From Phalacrocorax aristotelis (Eukaryota > Chordata > Aves > Suliformes > Phalacrocoracidae): 64,000 nt of DNA. The position numbers and the translations under genes were made by a program. A model generated the notes under the pieces. It was not told the DNA's origin. It worked only from the letters and a program-made list of their open reading frames with translations, and did not search any database. Shown here piece after piece: positions 35,801 to 46,900 of the stretch. The DNA lies in NCBI RefSeq assembly GCF_949628215.1, contig NC_134277.1:95965963-96029962 (forward strand). Reading direction: 5' to 3'. Position 1 is the first letter of the stretch; each line of letters opens with the position of its first letter.

Positions 35801-38800
35801 GGGATTTAAAACTTTTCTCATCAATATGTTTTCTTTCAAAACGAGAGTACTTCCCTTATAACAACAGAACTGTGAAGAAAGCATCACCCTGTATCCAATG
35901 ATATTATCAAATCAGCTAGGCTTTTTTTGGGGAAATCAATTAGCATGTAGGAGTATCTCACATATACATACAAATACACATAATTATTTTATTCCAGTGA
36001 AGAAAAAAAAATTACTTTCCAAAGCACGTCCTCTCCACTTATTTCTCTCCCTTCCCTATCCTTCTTATTATTAATGTCATTTCAGGCCTAGCTTATTATT
36101 TGTAGCAGGGTATCTGTCAGACACTACAGTCAAAAAAAGAGGTCCCTTTTCAATAGGCACTGACACAAATATAAGCAGCTGATTTCTCTTCCAACCAACT
36201 TACAAACTTTAAATATAAAGCATTCTAGAGTGAGCAGAGGGTGATAATGTGATTCACAATTGGTGTGGCAATGGTCACAACTGAATTTTGTTCTGCATGG
36301 AAAGAACATATTCAAGGACGTTAATTCATGCCTTTGCCAGTCCTATCTTTCTAATTAATAATCAAAGTTAAATTTCCAAAGGACACCAATACTCTAAACA
36401 TGCCCCTTTTAAACTCTATGCCTCTGTATTAGGTCACCCCGCAACCAGTAATTCTCAGAATAAAAACACTTTGGAAATGCGTTCTTTAACAGCTGCTTGC
36501 TAGTAGTCACCATAAAGAAACTAAAAATTGCTTGATTTGGAGAAGGAAATGTCTGCCTCCTTTTCCAAAGGAGACCTCTTCCCCTCGTTTGTGGCAATAC
36601 CTGCTAATTAGAAAAATCCCCAAAACTACCTGAAATGCCATAATCACTTAAAAATTACTTTGAAGAAAATTACTTTGCAGTAATTTCATATAACAGGGAT
36701 CAATCCTGCTTTTCAATATTAAAAAGAATAAAAAAACCAAACCACATAAAAACCAAAATACCTTCCATGACAAGTTACTACGTCCACTCAAACATTAAGA
36801 CTTACCAAGTATCATGCAAAGGTAAATAACACTGAGTTAGTGCCCTTTCATTTCTCTCATGGCCTTGTTTCCCTCGTATTTCATCCCAACTAGTAATTTC
36901 TAAAAACTTTTACCTTCTATGTTTGTCAACTTGAATCTCATATCTGCTGACAAACTCAGTGCTAAACTCAACCATTAGTTGAAATGCCAAAGAACAGATT
37001 GTTTCACTGCTCATTGTGGGCTATTTACTTCCTCCCATTTGATTAGAAATACTTAATTAGTGCTTATTAAGTACTTTGAAACTTGAAAGTTTTTGTAGAG
37101 GTGCATGCTTCTGCTAACACTCTAACAAGAGAAGAATACAGTGACAAAAACACCAGACAGCACACTGACAAGTAAACTGAAAAAGGAGCGGGGGGGGGAA
37201 AAAAAGAGTATTTTTCACCCTGATTGACAACATGGGTACAGCTGAAGACTGAAGCAGTTTACACTTTACAGCAGGCATGTCCTTAAGCCCATCTGCCTCT
37301 GCTCTGAATTTGCGGTTGTTTCAGAGCCCCAGCTTTAAACCCCATCTGACTCCATGTAAGTGGAAAGCAGCTCTACGAGTGTTACACATTTACCTTGGTA
37401 TTATTATCATCATCATCATACCCCTGCACCTGGGTCCAGCCAGGCTATCAGAAATCCAGCAGTGTATTAAAAAAGAAACAAGAAGCCAAAATGGGTTTCT
37501 ATCCTACTTCAGTACCTTTCAGTTATTAGATTAGCCCTTTAGTGGGTAATCAGGTAAATACCTGAAACTAACCCAGTAAATACAAGGCCATAAACTAAAG
37601 CACCCCTGAGGCTACTTTAAATAGCTGCGATCTCTGAGAAGGAGCTGCACTACCTACCTCAGCTACCTACAAATTAGCACAGAGGAGAAAGAATTTCCCC
37701 TAATGATTTCTTCACTTCACCTGGTTGCTGAATGTAAAACTCATTATCCAAGGCTTCAGCTCTCCGCTTCAGCCAATCTTAAGGCTAAATTTTACAGCCA
37801 TCAGGGATCAAAGTGGACCTTCCGTATTAGGTGGTGCTCACCATGTCTTTCATCAGACGATGAGTAGGTTATCCAACTCGAGAGAAGTTACTGATACTAA
37901 ATAAAGCTACTATATACACTTTTAAAGTTTGCTTCATTCCAAATTTCTCTTCCCCCTGCTGAACTCTAGTCCAGCAATTTTAAGTGAACAAATTCTTAAA
38001 AGGCATCAATGAAAATATATATTACTAAGCAATCTTTCTTTTGAAATAGGGATAAAGCGTTTGTGATGGAGATAAATCCCTCTTCAAACCTAATTAATAT
38101 GCTTTAAGCATAGATTTGAAGAATGCTGAGCCTAAAAAATTAGTCTACAAACTTCAGTCTGTGAATAATGATGCAAACCCAGCAAAGCTAGTTAATCTTT
38201 TTACTCTATGCAGCAATGAAAATAGAAATAAGGTCCACCACATACTTTACCAGATCCTATGTTACAGAGTCCTCAGGCGTACCATATTAGATAGAACTTT
38301 GGCACAATTCAAATTTTAATTCTACTTATACAGAATTCTAATGCAAGTTGGGAGGTGAATGAGCAGCCTTACCTAAGCACATTTGACTACTACACGTATA
38401 TGTGTCATACACTTCCTGTTATGTGAAGAACAGAAATTCTCCACAAGAAATCAAAGCTTTTCATAATACTCTGTGGCTCATAAATACCTTTTGACACTTT
38501 CCATTTCGGTAATATTTAGCACTCATCTTTGTAATATTTATTGGTGATAAAAAATATCTGATGTATTTCCTCTTTAGCTCACCTTTTTCCACAGTAACTA
38601 CATTCTAGCAATGGTTTGATGACATTAAGATACCGCTCTTATTAATCCCTACCTTTCCTTACAAGTAATCTCAGTTATATTTCCATTTCCTTGTAAGTTA
38701 ACACCAGCTGCCCATATTAATCTTTAACATGAATGGGATATACAGGCATACAACACAGAAAAACAGATTACTTCATACCACTACACAACTGCTTAAAAAC

Positions 38801-39702
38801 ATATTTACATGTCAGCAATATTACTGGGTTGTTGTTTTTTTTTTCACAAAAAGAGAAAAAATGATTTAATATATTGGGAGGACATCCTATGGCTTGTTGG
38901 GAACTTTTATATTCTCTATATTTTACATCTGTTTTTCCTATACATGGAGAATTTACACTACTATATTCTCCCTTCCTCTTGTTTAAGTAACTTTATATCT
39001 CACTCATAAAAGAAGTAGCCACTTCTTTCAAGAAGGCTGTTGAAATGCTATTGTTACAAAGATATTCATCACCTCTTTTCCATTGAAAAAAAATCATGTT
39101 AATGTTTGATTATGCAAGTTTAGTTTTGGAAAGTATCAGAGCAAGTAAACCTTGACAAATATAAAAAAAATCTGGGAGAACTGTCCATTACTGAAGGGCA
39201 GGTTTTATACCGCTGTGTGGGTATCCTCGTCTTAAGTTCAGAAACTGCACGTGGAGCAGTGCCGTCTGCACCAGAACTACCAAACAGCATTATAATGTTT
39301 TCCCAAATTTGCTTTTTGGGAGCAATTTGGAAGGCAATTTTGTTATTTGATAAGATGTCCATCACCTAAATTCACCTAAACACACATACAGACACCTCTC
39401 CCAAGCACACATACACACGCACGCACATTGATTTTACAAAAGTCTCCATTTCTTTAAGCAAGTATTCACAACACTGAAAGTATTCTCCTATGTGTTCACT
39501 GATTATTCTTAAATGATTTGTCACCACTCCGCCACTCAAAGAAGGTGGTTACTTCATTCTTCTGAGAAGCTAACTATGTTCAGAAGCAGCTAGATGATGA
39601 TGGTGGTGTGATATAAATTCCAATAGAAAAACGCATTGTCCATCCGCATAGCAGTCCATCCTGAGAAACTTCCACTGACAAATTCTTGCTATTTTCCATC
39701 AG
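26851..39702. other. Spacer between TMEM245 and FRRS1L, including the FRRS1L 3' untranslated region
   Basis: No coding exon is recognised. The FRRS1L 3' untranslated region should begin at 39702 and run leftward; in mammals it is several kilobases long. Minus-strand AATAAA candidates occur at 38537-38542, 35988-35993 and 31167-31172, but none can be chosen from sequence alone. One CR1 3' end lies at about 33180-33431. Other content is AT-rich sequence, with a short TTATTATTATCATCATCATC microsatellite near 37399 and a CA-rich patch at about 39380-39427. Confidence 0.6.
33180..33431 (+). mobile_element. CR1 LINE, short 3' end
   Basis: The copy begins inside the last part of the CR1 ORF (GACATTAGGAAAAGGTTTTT, GGTCAGTCACTGGAACAGGC). 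It passes 'gagttggactcaatgaccc' and ends with the CR1 terminus 'tattctatgattctat'. It belongs to the same general subtype as the copy at about 992-1385. It may lie within the FRRS1L 3' untranslated region in antisense orientation, if that region is long. Confidence 0.9.
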
Positions 39703-39875
39703 TCACGGGGTTCCCATCAATAAATAGAAGGTCAGTGCAACAATGAGGAGCAAGCAGAATGGAGAAGAGAAGGTCTGATAGGCAGCTGATGGCATGAAAA
39801 TATCTTCATACTTGTAAATACTGACAACACGCTCTGATACGGGTGGTGAGTCTATATCATGACGAGTTATAGAAC
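39703..39875 (-). CDS. FRRS1L: FRRS1L coding exon 5 (C-terminus and stop)
   Basis: The acceptor is CTATTAAAG. The exon encodes [20 protein letters not shown], then [17 protein letters not shown], and a hydrophobic tail ending YLLMGTP before TGA (39703-39705). The tail would serve as a single membrane anchor or a GPI-type signal. The sequence matches human except for isolated changes such as Val in DSPPVSE. Confidence 0.96.
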
Positions 39876-42800
39876 CTTTAATAGGTAAGGGCAGAAAGAA
39901 ATAACATCAGATGCATTTTTTTTTCTGTAACTCTTATAGAAAAACAGGTAGAAAGCCAAGTAATTTTCAGATCTACAGGAGCATGCAATATTACACTGCC
40001 AGTGAGTAGGGTCGTTTCTCTGCTTTCTGAAATTAAACTTCTGAACAAAAGAAACAAAATTCAAGTAAACAATAAACATCCTTCAAAGGAACTCAGAACT
40101 TCTCGTTGTGAAGTATCCTTACCTAAACTTCTTTTTGGGGAGTGGGAATAATAACCACATAGCGAAGAAAAAACAACAGGTAGGACTGTTATTTGTTTTG
40201 TCTCCCTTTTTATCTGTTTTAAGCCTCATGCTGCCAGAATTTTAGTTCATTTTAAAAAAGGGGGGGTCTGGTACAAATACTGTAATTGAAAGACATTTAT
40301 CAATTTTGGCACCCAGTTCTGTCAGAAGCACGGAAATCAACTTACCCTGAATTGCTGGACCCCAAGCAAACAGATAGTACCAACTCAAGTGCAGATCTAC
40401 AATGGTTTCTTCTCGGGGAACATATACAGGACGCTTGAATCGACACGTCACACGATTGTTTTCAAAAACTCCTTCTTCATCTCTAGCAGGATTTCTCTGG
40501 ATTTCTTTAGCCCACTGACCGACATTATAGAAGTGCTGAATTCGGACTCTCCCGTTATCATCATGAACACAAGCCATGACATCATCTCCTCCCTACACAG
40601 TAAAAACGTATTGGTAGAAGGAAAACAAAAGTGTCACAAAGCATCTCCTCATTTAGGTATATAAATGTAATTGTTAAAACTAATCAAGACCTGGGGCTCC
40701 ATTCCTTCTTTCTAAGTTACATACGCACAAATACTTGTTTCCCTAACCACGTGTCTTCAACCAGCTTGGACAGCACAAAGTGGATAGCAATATTCACTTA
40801 CCCTTACTATCTCTGAATTCTCTTCTGGATCTTTCTAAGAGTTATTTTACCTAACATACCTAACATATTTGTAAGACATGATATCACCCTGACATCACAC
40901 AATTAATCGATCAGTGGAAGGCTGTTTTCTTTTGCAATTTGTGAAGTTCTGGGATCCTGCACCATAAACACTGGCGGTCTTGAATCCTTGATGTGCGCAA
41001 AACCCACTGCATCAATTCGTGGATGGAAATCCAATAAAACTTGGTAAAATAGAGGAGATTAATCTACTAAATCTGGGCAAACAATAGCATAAATTCCAGT
41101 CTGTTTTTCCTAATCTTTTCTCATGTTCACTTAAGGGAACATCGCTTCTTGTATCTCTTAAGAGAAAATGAAAAATGTGCAGCATGCAGTAACAGAATAC
41201 AGAACACCGTAAGATACAAGAAAACAGTGATCAGTATGTGCTGCTTCATGTAGTATAAACAGCCACCAAGCATTACAGCCAAGCAAAGAAACAAAGGAGA
41301 GAAGGAAGTGTGAGACAATTGTCTGTAGAGGTCATTCATAGAAATACTAAACCAGTTGCTAGAAGAGTTACGCAAGGTCACTGCCAAAGAGGTAGAGCAC
41401 GGTGTCACTCAGGGGTTAGCATTAATTTTAGGAGTACTACCTCATAGAAGCCTTAGTATCTAGAGCCATTAAAACACTGTGCAAGCTGGATGAATGGCAT
41501 TTTACTGAACACCACTGCCACAGGTATTGGTGCCATATTAAATACAGGTCCTACTTCTCCAGCACTAATCTTTCTGATATGTCATGCTGGTTGCTTGCTA
41601 GTGTGATCATCTCCAAGTTCTTTGTTATAGGGAAAGGAGAGAAAAAGATGCAGTTCAGCCCTCTGGAATATTGCTATGTGGATTTGTAAAAGATGTGCCG
41701 AAACTGAGGGACAAAGGGGACAGCTAGGTAAAAGACATGCATGAACAGTTCCTGCACCTCAGTGCTGCTGCAGGCAACCTTTCCAGCTTCTGTCTTGAGC
41801 CTATCCTTGCTCTCCATAACTTATTGTCCAAGATTAATTTTTATACATCTGGGCAAAAATCCTTTGTTCTTAAGTTCCTAAGTCTATTAAGAAAGAAAAA
41901 AGCATTCTGAATCTCAATTAATAGAATAACATTACCAAATCCTACCTAGGCACAAAAGCCTGCAAGTGGAAAATCTTAGTGTTATTTGAGACAAAGAAAT
42001 AGGTCATAGGACTTTAAAAAAATAAAAAAAATATTGAGGATACAAAATACATTTTTTTCCCCCTGAACTTCTGTAGCTATCCAGGCCACACCATTTTGAT
42101 TAGGGCACAGCCCGCTTCTCGCAGCCAAGCTTTTGTGACCCAGCGTCATTTTACTATTACAGCCTCTGTACCCCAGGACACCAAAACATCCTGGAACTTA
42201 TGAAAAAGGATTAAGTCAGCACGGGAACAAGAGAGAAAGACAGATGCTAGCTGATTTAGTCCAGCTGACTGATGGGCATTAGGTCACATATGCAGAAAAT
42301 TTGGAAGGAAAACCTGTTACTTTACACTTACTTTATTCTTCTTACCAGAAGCTGAGACCCAACCTGCTGCTTGGTGTGCCTGGGACGAAAGGTAGCGCCT
42401 GCTTTCCAAGGGGCTGATGAGGTGCAGGTGGTGGGACCCTGGGATCTACTGCAGGTATATCAGAGTTACAAACTGGTAACACAATCTCTGATAGCTTGGG
42501 GCCAAATACTTAAATGTGCCAAGCTTCTTTGAAAACCCTGTTGAGTGCCTGCATTTCCAGGCATCTAAACTCTTCCCAAAATTTGGCTGTACAACTGTTC
42601 CTCACAACGTTAAAAAAAAGAAATGTTTCTTGTGACGTGAACTGTTCTTTATGACACAGAAGACTTCCATCTTTATTGTGTTGATTTAGAGAGTCATATT
42701 AAAATATACATAGTAATGACTGAAAAGCACCTGCCCTCAGATTTTCTTTCTGTTTCTCATTTTGGGTCTGACAGAAACATTGTTAAGTCAGTGCAAGTCT

Positions 42801-45800
42801 TCCCATTCCTTTCTCTGGGTCTTAGTCCAGGATGTCTAAATTCTGTATTTTTTCAGACTACTGCTTGCAACTGCACAAGAAACAGTCCTTCCCTCTGACT
42901 TGTGATTTAGGACATAGGCTCAGTATTGTTTTATATACTCAATTTCTGTATACGGACACCTACATTGTGAACTGCGTTTTAATCCTAAACATTTTACCAA
43001 GGATCACAGACAAAACATCTTTGCATACGTTGTCTATTTCTCAGGTTTTTTTTAAAGTTCACACAGTATGTGCTCCTGTTTTGCTCACTGAAACACAATG
43101 AAAAGTGAACCTTTTGAATGAAAAAGTGCAGGAATAAGCATAAAACTAAACCAAATAAAATCCAGGAGAGATCAAAGATGAAATTTTAACAAGACAGCTT
43201 TCTAGAATATGTACGTTTAAATTAGCAGGAGTCATTCTGTCACACATTTGTGGCTTCCCTGGAACAACACAGAGGTATGAAGGAAACAAAAAGATTTCTA
43301 AAGTTTAACAGTGAAAGCCATATTTATATTCCTGAAAGTCAGCTGATTTACTGAAGAATGAAATTATTTGCTGTTTAGTTTCTGACGTGACTTTTGTCCA
43401 AGTAACACTGACAAAAAGTGCGACAGGACACTTCCCATGTGAATTGGCTTAATGCTGTGGGCTTTTCTAATAAAAAGGCAAAAAGCTAATAACATTCAGA
43501 GCTGAACCAAAATACTGTTGTAATTCTCAGAGAAGGGAAAGGACATGCTAGGAAGGATGAAGCAGTTTTCTGGGAGGCAGTAGGCCTGGCTTCTGCACCG
43601 AGGGTGGCTACCAAACGGTGGTGCTTTGTTTTCAACAAGTCAGTTTTTCCTTGTATGCTCTGTTTCTGACAGATAAATATAAACCATTTATATCCTAGCA
43701 TGTAAGAGTGTCCACACTGTCAACATGAAGAACTGTACATGTCTTACCATTTTCTTGTCTGAGGAAAATCCGACCGCCACCCAGCCATCAGTATCGGCAC
43801 TCAACTCAAATTCAACATCAGCTCCTATTCTACGGTAACTTAGAAAGTAGTCACAAGTCTCCGCATTGCATCCTGGTTTACCGTACCTAAATGGAATTGG
43901 AAATATATGTACTTTTTCCTTGCAGTTTCCTGCTATGGAACTTAATTGCATTTCTGCAAGAAAAAGCTAAAAGAATGTGTTCTGGTATAACGGCAGTAAA
44001 ACATGTTATAGTATGCTATACACAAAGTACCATTAATTGATTGCAATTATTACTCTTTTAGTGTAAGAATGTATAGTATTGAAACAGTACAGTATTACTT
44101 AAACAGTATTACTCTGTTGACCTTCCTAGCCCTGGTTTTGTAAGTGCTTCATGAAGACACAAGAAACATGAAATAACTGTAGGTCCATAACTATGGCAAA
44201 CATCCCTAAATAATCTAGTTTCCTCAAATAATACAGTCCATAACTGCAAAGTATGTTCTTAAATAATAAACATTTATTAAAATTAATATGGAACATTTAC
44301 CAAAGCCTCCAATGCAATCAGTCAGCATTTGCAAACATAAAGGTATCTGCAGTCTTATCTCAGACTGACCTGAAGCATCCCTTGGTTTTTCCACAGTCAT
44401 CCACTCTGATTTTTGCAAATGGATCCACAGGAGGAGCAGTAGGGAAAGGGTAACCTGCACAACCAGAATAAATCATTACTAAACAAAATACAAGGAATGA
44501 AAAGCAATAATACTAAAGATTAAGGGTTCTGATAGCATTTACTTTGTCTGCTGATAACTGAGCTGTTCAGATGAGAGACTACTTTGTCCCATACACAACC
44601 CCTCACTCAGCCAGTCCTGGATCCAGGTACCAAAGTAACACCGATAACCGAAAACAAACATTTTCTCAGGTTTCCTGCATTTGTCAAGAAGGAAGAAGGA
44701 TGCCAGAGCATGGCTTTGCTACACCGAGGGTGAAAGTTAACTTAAGGCAGCAGGAACACGGAGCAGTGCAGTCATCTAAAACTAGGGATCTCCACTCAGC
44801 TCTCTCTTTGTGCACTCTTAGCCCCCTCAGGAAATCCATAAGGGAACTAAATCTGACTCCTTAGCTATAAATGACAGCATGAAGTACAAATGCGGGGCAC
44901 CAGGTTCTGAGCTGTAGGGAAGGATACTGAAAGGACCTTATAATACATCCTCCATTAAGAAGTAAAATAAAACATGCGCTGCAATAAAAGGTAAGAGAGT
45001 ATCCAAACAGGGAATTGCCTGCGGTTATGACCTGCAATCACTTGTGAAGGAAGACCCAGAAGAACCGGACAATGAGAGTTATGACTCCGAGCAATCCCCT
45101 GTCTGAGGTACGGTAGTACACCAAAGACAAAGCGCCAACATTTCCAAACAGACCTCTACTGTCTTGGCTTGTAGAAGTTTGTGCCTGTTGCATGAACACC
45201 AGTATTTTAATAGGATGTTCTTTTACTTTAGGCAGCTGAAAACTAAAGTGCTAGTTGTGAAACTAGACAGTCCTCAGAAAGTGCTTCACTGAATAGGAAA
45301 TAAACGCTGCACTTACAGCATCTGCAAAAAAAACCCCAAACATTTAACTTATGCAACTTTAGGCATTTGGGAGACCTCATTCACTTTCCTAGATTCCTGA
45401 CGATGCAGATGGAGAGGGAAAGTATGCTGCAAACTGTGAATTACAGCCTCCATTAGCTGTACCAGGGGCCTGGGTAAACTACCCAGCATAAACCTATAAA
45501 GTTGGCAAAATTTCACTGCAGCCCGTAGCGGAGCATCACCGAAAGACTGGTTGCAGGACATCCAATCTTCTCGTTCCTTCCTTTTTTGCAAACGTATCAA
45601 ACAACCGGCTTTCAATGCAGCCTAGCCACAAAAGTGAGGGGTGAACATTCTGCCGCTTGTAAGTTAAAACAGAAAAGCCACCAAAAAAAACCAAACCCCA
45701 GGCGCGACTACTGTATTTCTTACCGCTTAAGACATCACAGGGCATTTCGAAAACCACAAAAAACAGGACTCCGTTTAAGTCAGCAGCCCGGAAAGCCTTT

Positions 45801-46428
45801 CACCGGGGGGTTCGCACCTCGAAAAGCAGGTCGCCGCCGGCCCCCCCGGCTCAGGGGGATGGGGACGGAGCCCCGGCCCCCTCCCTGGCTCCTGCCGCGG
45901 CCCCGGCCTGGGGGAATGCCGGGCCCGGCGAGTCTCCCTGCGCCGCAGCCCGGCGGGGAGCGAGGCGCCAGCCCGGCCGCCGGGCAGGGCCCCCCCCGGG
46001 GCTCCCCGCGGCCCCGCTCCGGGCCCCCGCAGTGCCAGGGCCGGCGGCGGCGGCGGGCGGAAGATGGCGGCGGGCGCTGGCCTTCGTGCTGAACGCCGCC
46101 CGGCCGCCGGGCCGCCGCCACCCGCCCGGGCCGGCCCTGCCTCCCTCCCCTACCCCGGGCCCGGGCTCGCCGCGCCGCCGCGCCCCGCCCGGCCCCGCCG
46201 CCGGCCCCCGGCCGCCGCACCCTCCTCGGAGAGGTAGCGCAGGTCGTAGAACTCGCTGGCGAAGGTGCCGTACGAGGAGTCGTGGTGAGGCCGCGCCGCC
46301 TCCTCGCCGTGCTCCCCGCCGCCCGCCTCCCGCCGCCCGCCGCCCTCCTCCGCCGGGCTGGCGGCGGAGCCGGCCAGGAGCAGGAGCAGCAGCAGCCGCC
46401 GCCAAGCGCCGCGGCTCCGCACCGCCAT
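39703..46428 (-). CDS. FRRS1L: FRRS1L, ferric-chelate reductase 1-like protein (complete, five exons)
   Basis: The segments 46221-46428, 44370-44454, 43748-43886, 40346-40592 and 39703-39875 (208, 85, 139, 247 and 173 bases) join in frame to 852 bases, 283 residues plus TGA. Human FRRS1L is about 293. Despite its name the protein is not known as a reductase. It is an ER-associated factor in early assembly of AMPA-type glutamate receptors in neurons, and loss in humans causes an early-onset epileptic encephalopathy with movement disorder. The visible order is a signal-peptide-like Leu run (about residues 12-19), a variable acidic/His stretch, the conserved [20 protein letters not shown], a DOMON domain (about residues 100-220), and a C-terminal hydrophobic segment [18 protein letters not shown]. 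The last exon matches human almost residue for residue, so this looks like a functional copy. Confidence 0.97.
39876..40345 (-). other. FRRS1L: FRRS1L intron 4
   Basis: This is a 470-base intron with canonical ends and nothing else visible. Confidence 0.85.
40346..40592 (-). CDS. FRRS1L: FRRS1L coding exon 4 (second half of DOMON domain)
   Basis: The acceptor is TACTGTGTAG and the donor is GTAAGT. The exon encodes [20 protein letters not shown], then [20 protein letters not shown], and ends [17 protein letters not shown]. This completes the DOMON fold and is nearly identical to the human sequence. Confidence 0.97.
40593..43747 (-). other. FRRS1L: FRRS1L intron 3
   Basis: This 3.2-kb AT-rich intron has canonical ends. 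I see no transposon or exon in it. Confidence 0.85.
43748..43886 (-). CDS. FRRS1L: FRRS1L coding exon 3 (start of DOMON domain)
   Basis: The acceptor is TTCCATTTAG and the donor is GTAAGA. The exon encodes [18 protein letters not shown], then [20 protein letters not shown] and FSSDKKM. This is the first half of the DOMON domain, with the family's DGWVAVGFS signature. It ends on a codon boundary. Confidence 0.96.
43887..44369 (-). other. FRRS1L: FRRS1L intron 2
   Basis: This is a 483-base intron with canonical ends. It contains a short direct repeat of ACAGTATTACT near 44089-44113 and nothing else visible. Confidence 0.85.
44370..44454 (-). CDS. FRRS1L: FRRS1L coding exon 2
   Basis: The acceptor is GGTTGTGCAG and the donor is GTCAGT. 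This 85-base exon encodes [20 protein letters not shown] followed by GKTKGCF, nearly identical to the human protein. Its first codon is completed by the last base of exon 1 and its last two bases complete Arg with exon 3. It is missed by frame searches that need an ATG. Confidence 0.94.
44455..46220 (-). other. FRRS1L: FRRS1L intron 1
   Basis: This is a 1.8-kb intron. Its exon-1-proximal 440 bases are part of the CpG island. No other feature is seen. Confidence 0.85.
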
Positions 46429-46900
46429 GGCGGTGGCGGTGGCGGCGGCGGGGCGGGGAGGCGGCGGCGCCCGGGAGCGGCTCCTGCGCGGCCGCCGCCG
46501 GCGGAGCAGGGGAGGCGGGCGGCGGGCGGGAGCTGGGGGGGCCCGGCCCCGGGGACGGGCGGTGCCGGAGGGGCTGCGGGGGTGGGTGAGGGGACGGGGA
46601 TGGGGGGGGAAGGTGTATGGGAGCCGTGTGCGTGGGGACCGTGGGCGTGGGCGGGGCGGCCCCCAGCCCCGTCCCGGGCAAAGCCCTGGCAGCACCGAGC
46701 CCTCCCGCCGGGACCGCTGCAGAAGGGGTGCCCGGCGGCCTTCCCCGCTGGCCGGCCGCCGCACGCCCCCAGCCCCACGCCGGGAGCACCCCACAGCCCA
46801 CCCCCGCCGCCGGGACACCTCCTCCCGCAGGCCGGTGCGCAGCCCCCGGGGGGGCAGCGGCAGCAGCACCGGGCCGCCCCTGGCCGCTCCTGTGGCCTCG
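45780..46900. promoter_or_regulatory. CpG island and promoter region of FRRS1L
   Basis: The sequence is extremely GC-rich with dense CG dinucleotides from within intron 1 across exon 1 to about 470 bases upstream of the start codon. No TATA box is visible. GC boxes such as GGGGCGGGG (about 46450) lie directly upstream of the start codon. Long open frames in all directions here reflect base composition, not genes. Confidence 0.8.
46221..46428 (-). CDS. FRRS1L: FRRS1L coding exon 1
   Basis: The start codon at 46428 is in a strong context (GCCATGG). The exon encodes [20 protein letters not shown], a signal-peptide-like start, then a Glu/Gly-rich linker, and ends at [15 protein letters not shown] conserved sequence ([10 protein letters not shown]) with a GTGCGG donor. 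The frame stays open upstream to 46869 with no nearer ATG, so an upstream or non-AUG start cannot be excluded by stops. Confidence 0.92.
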
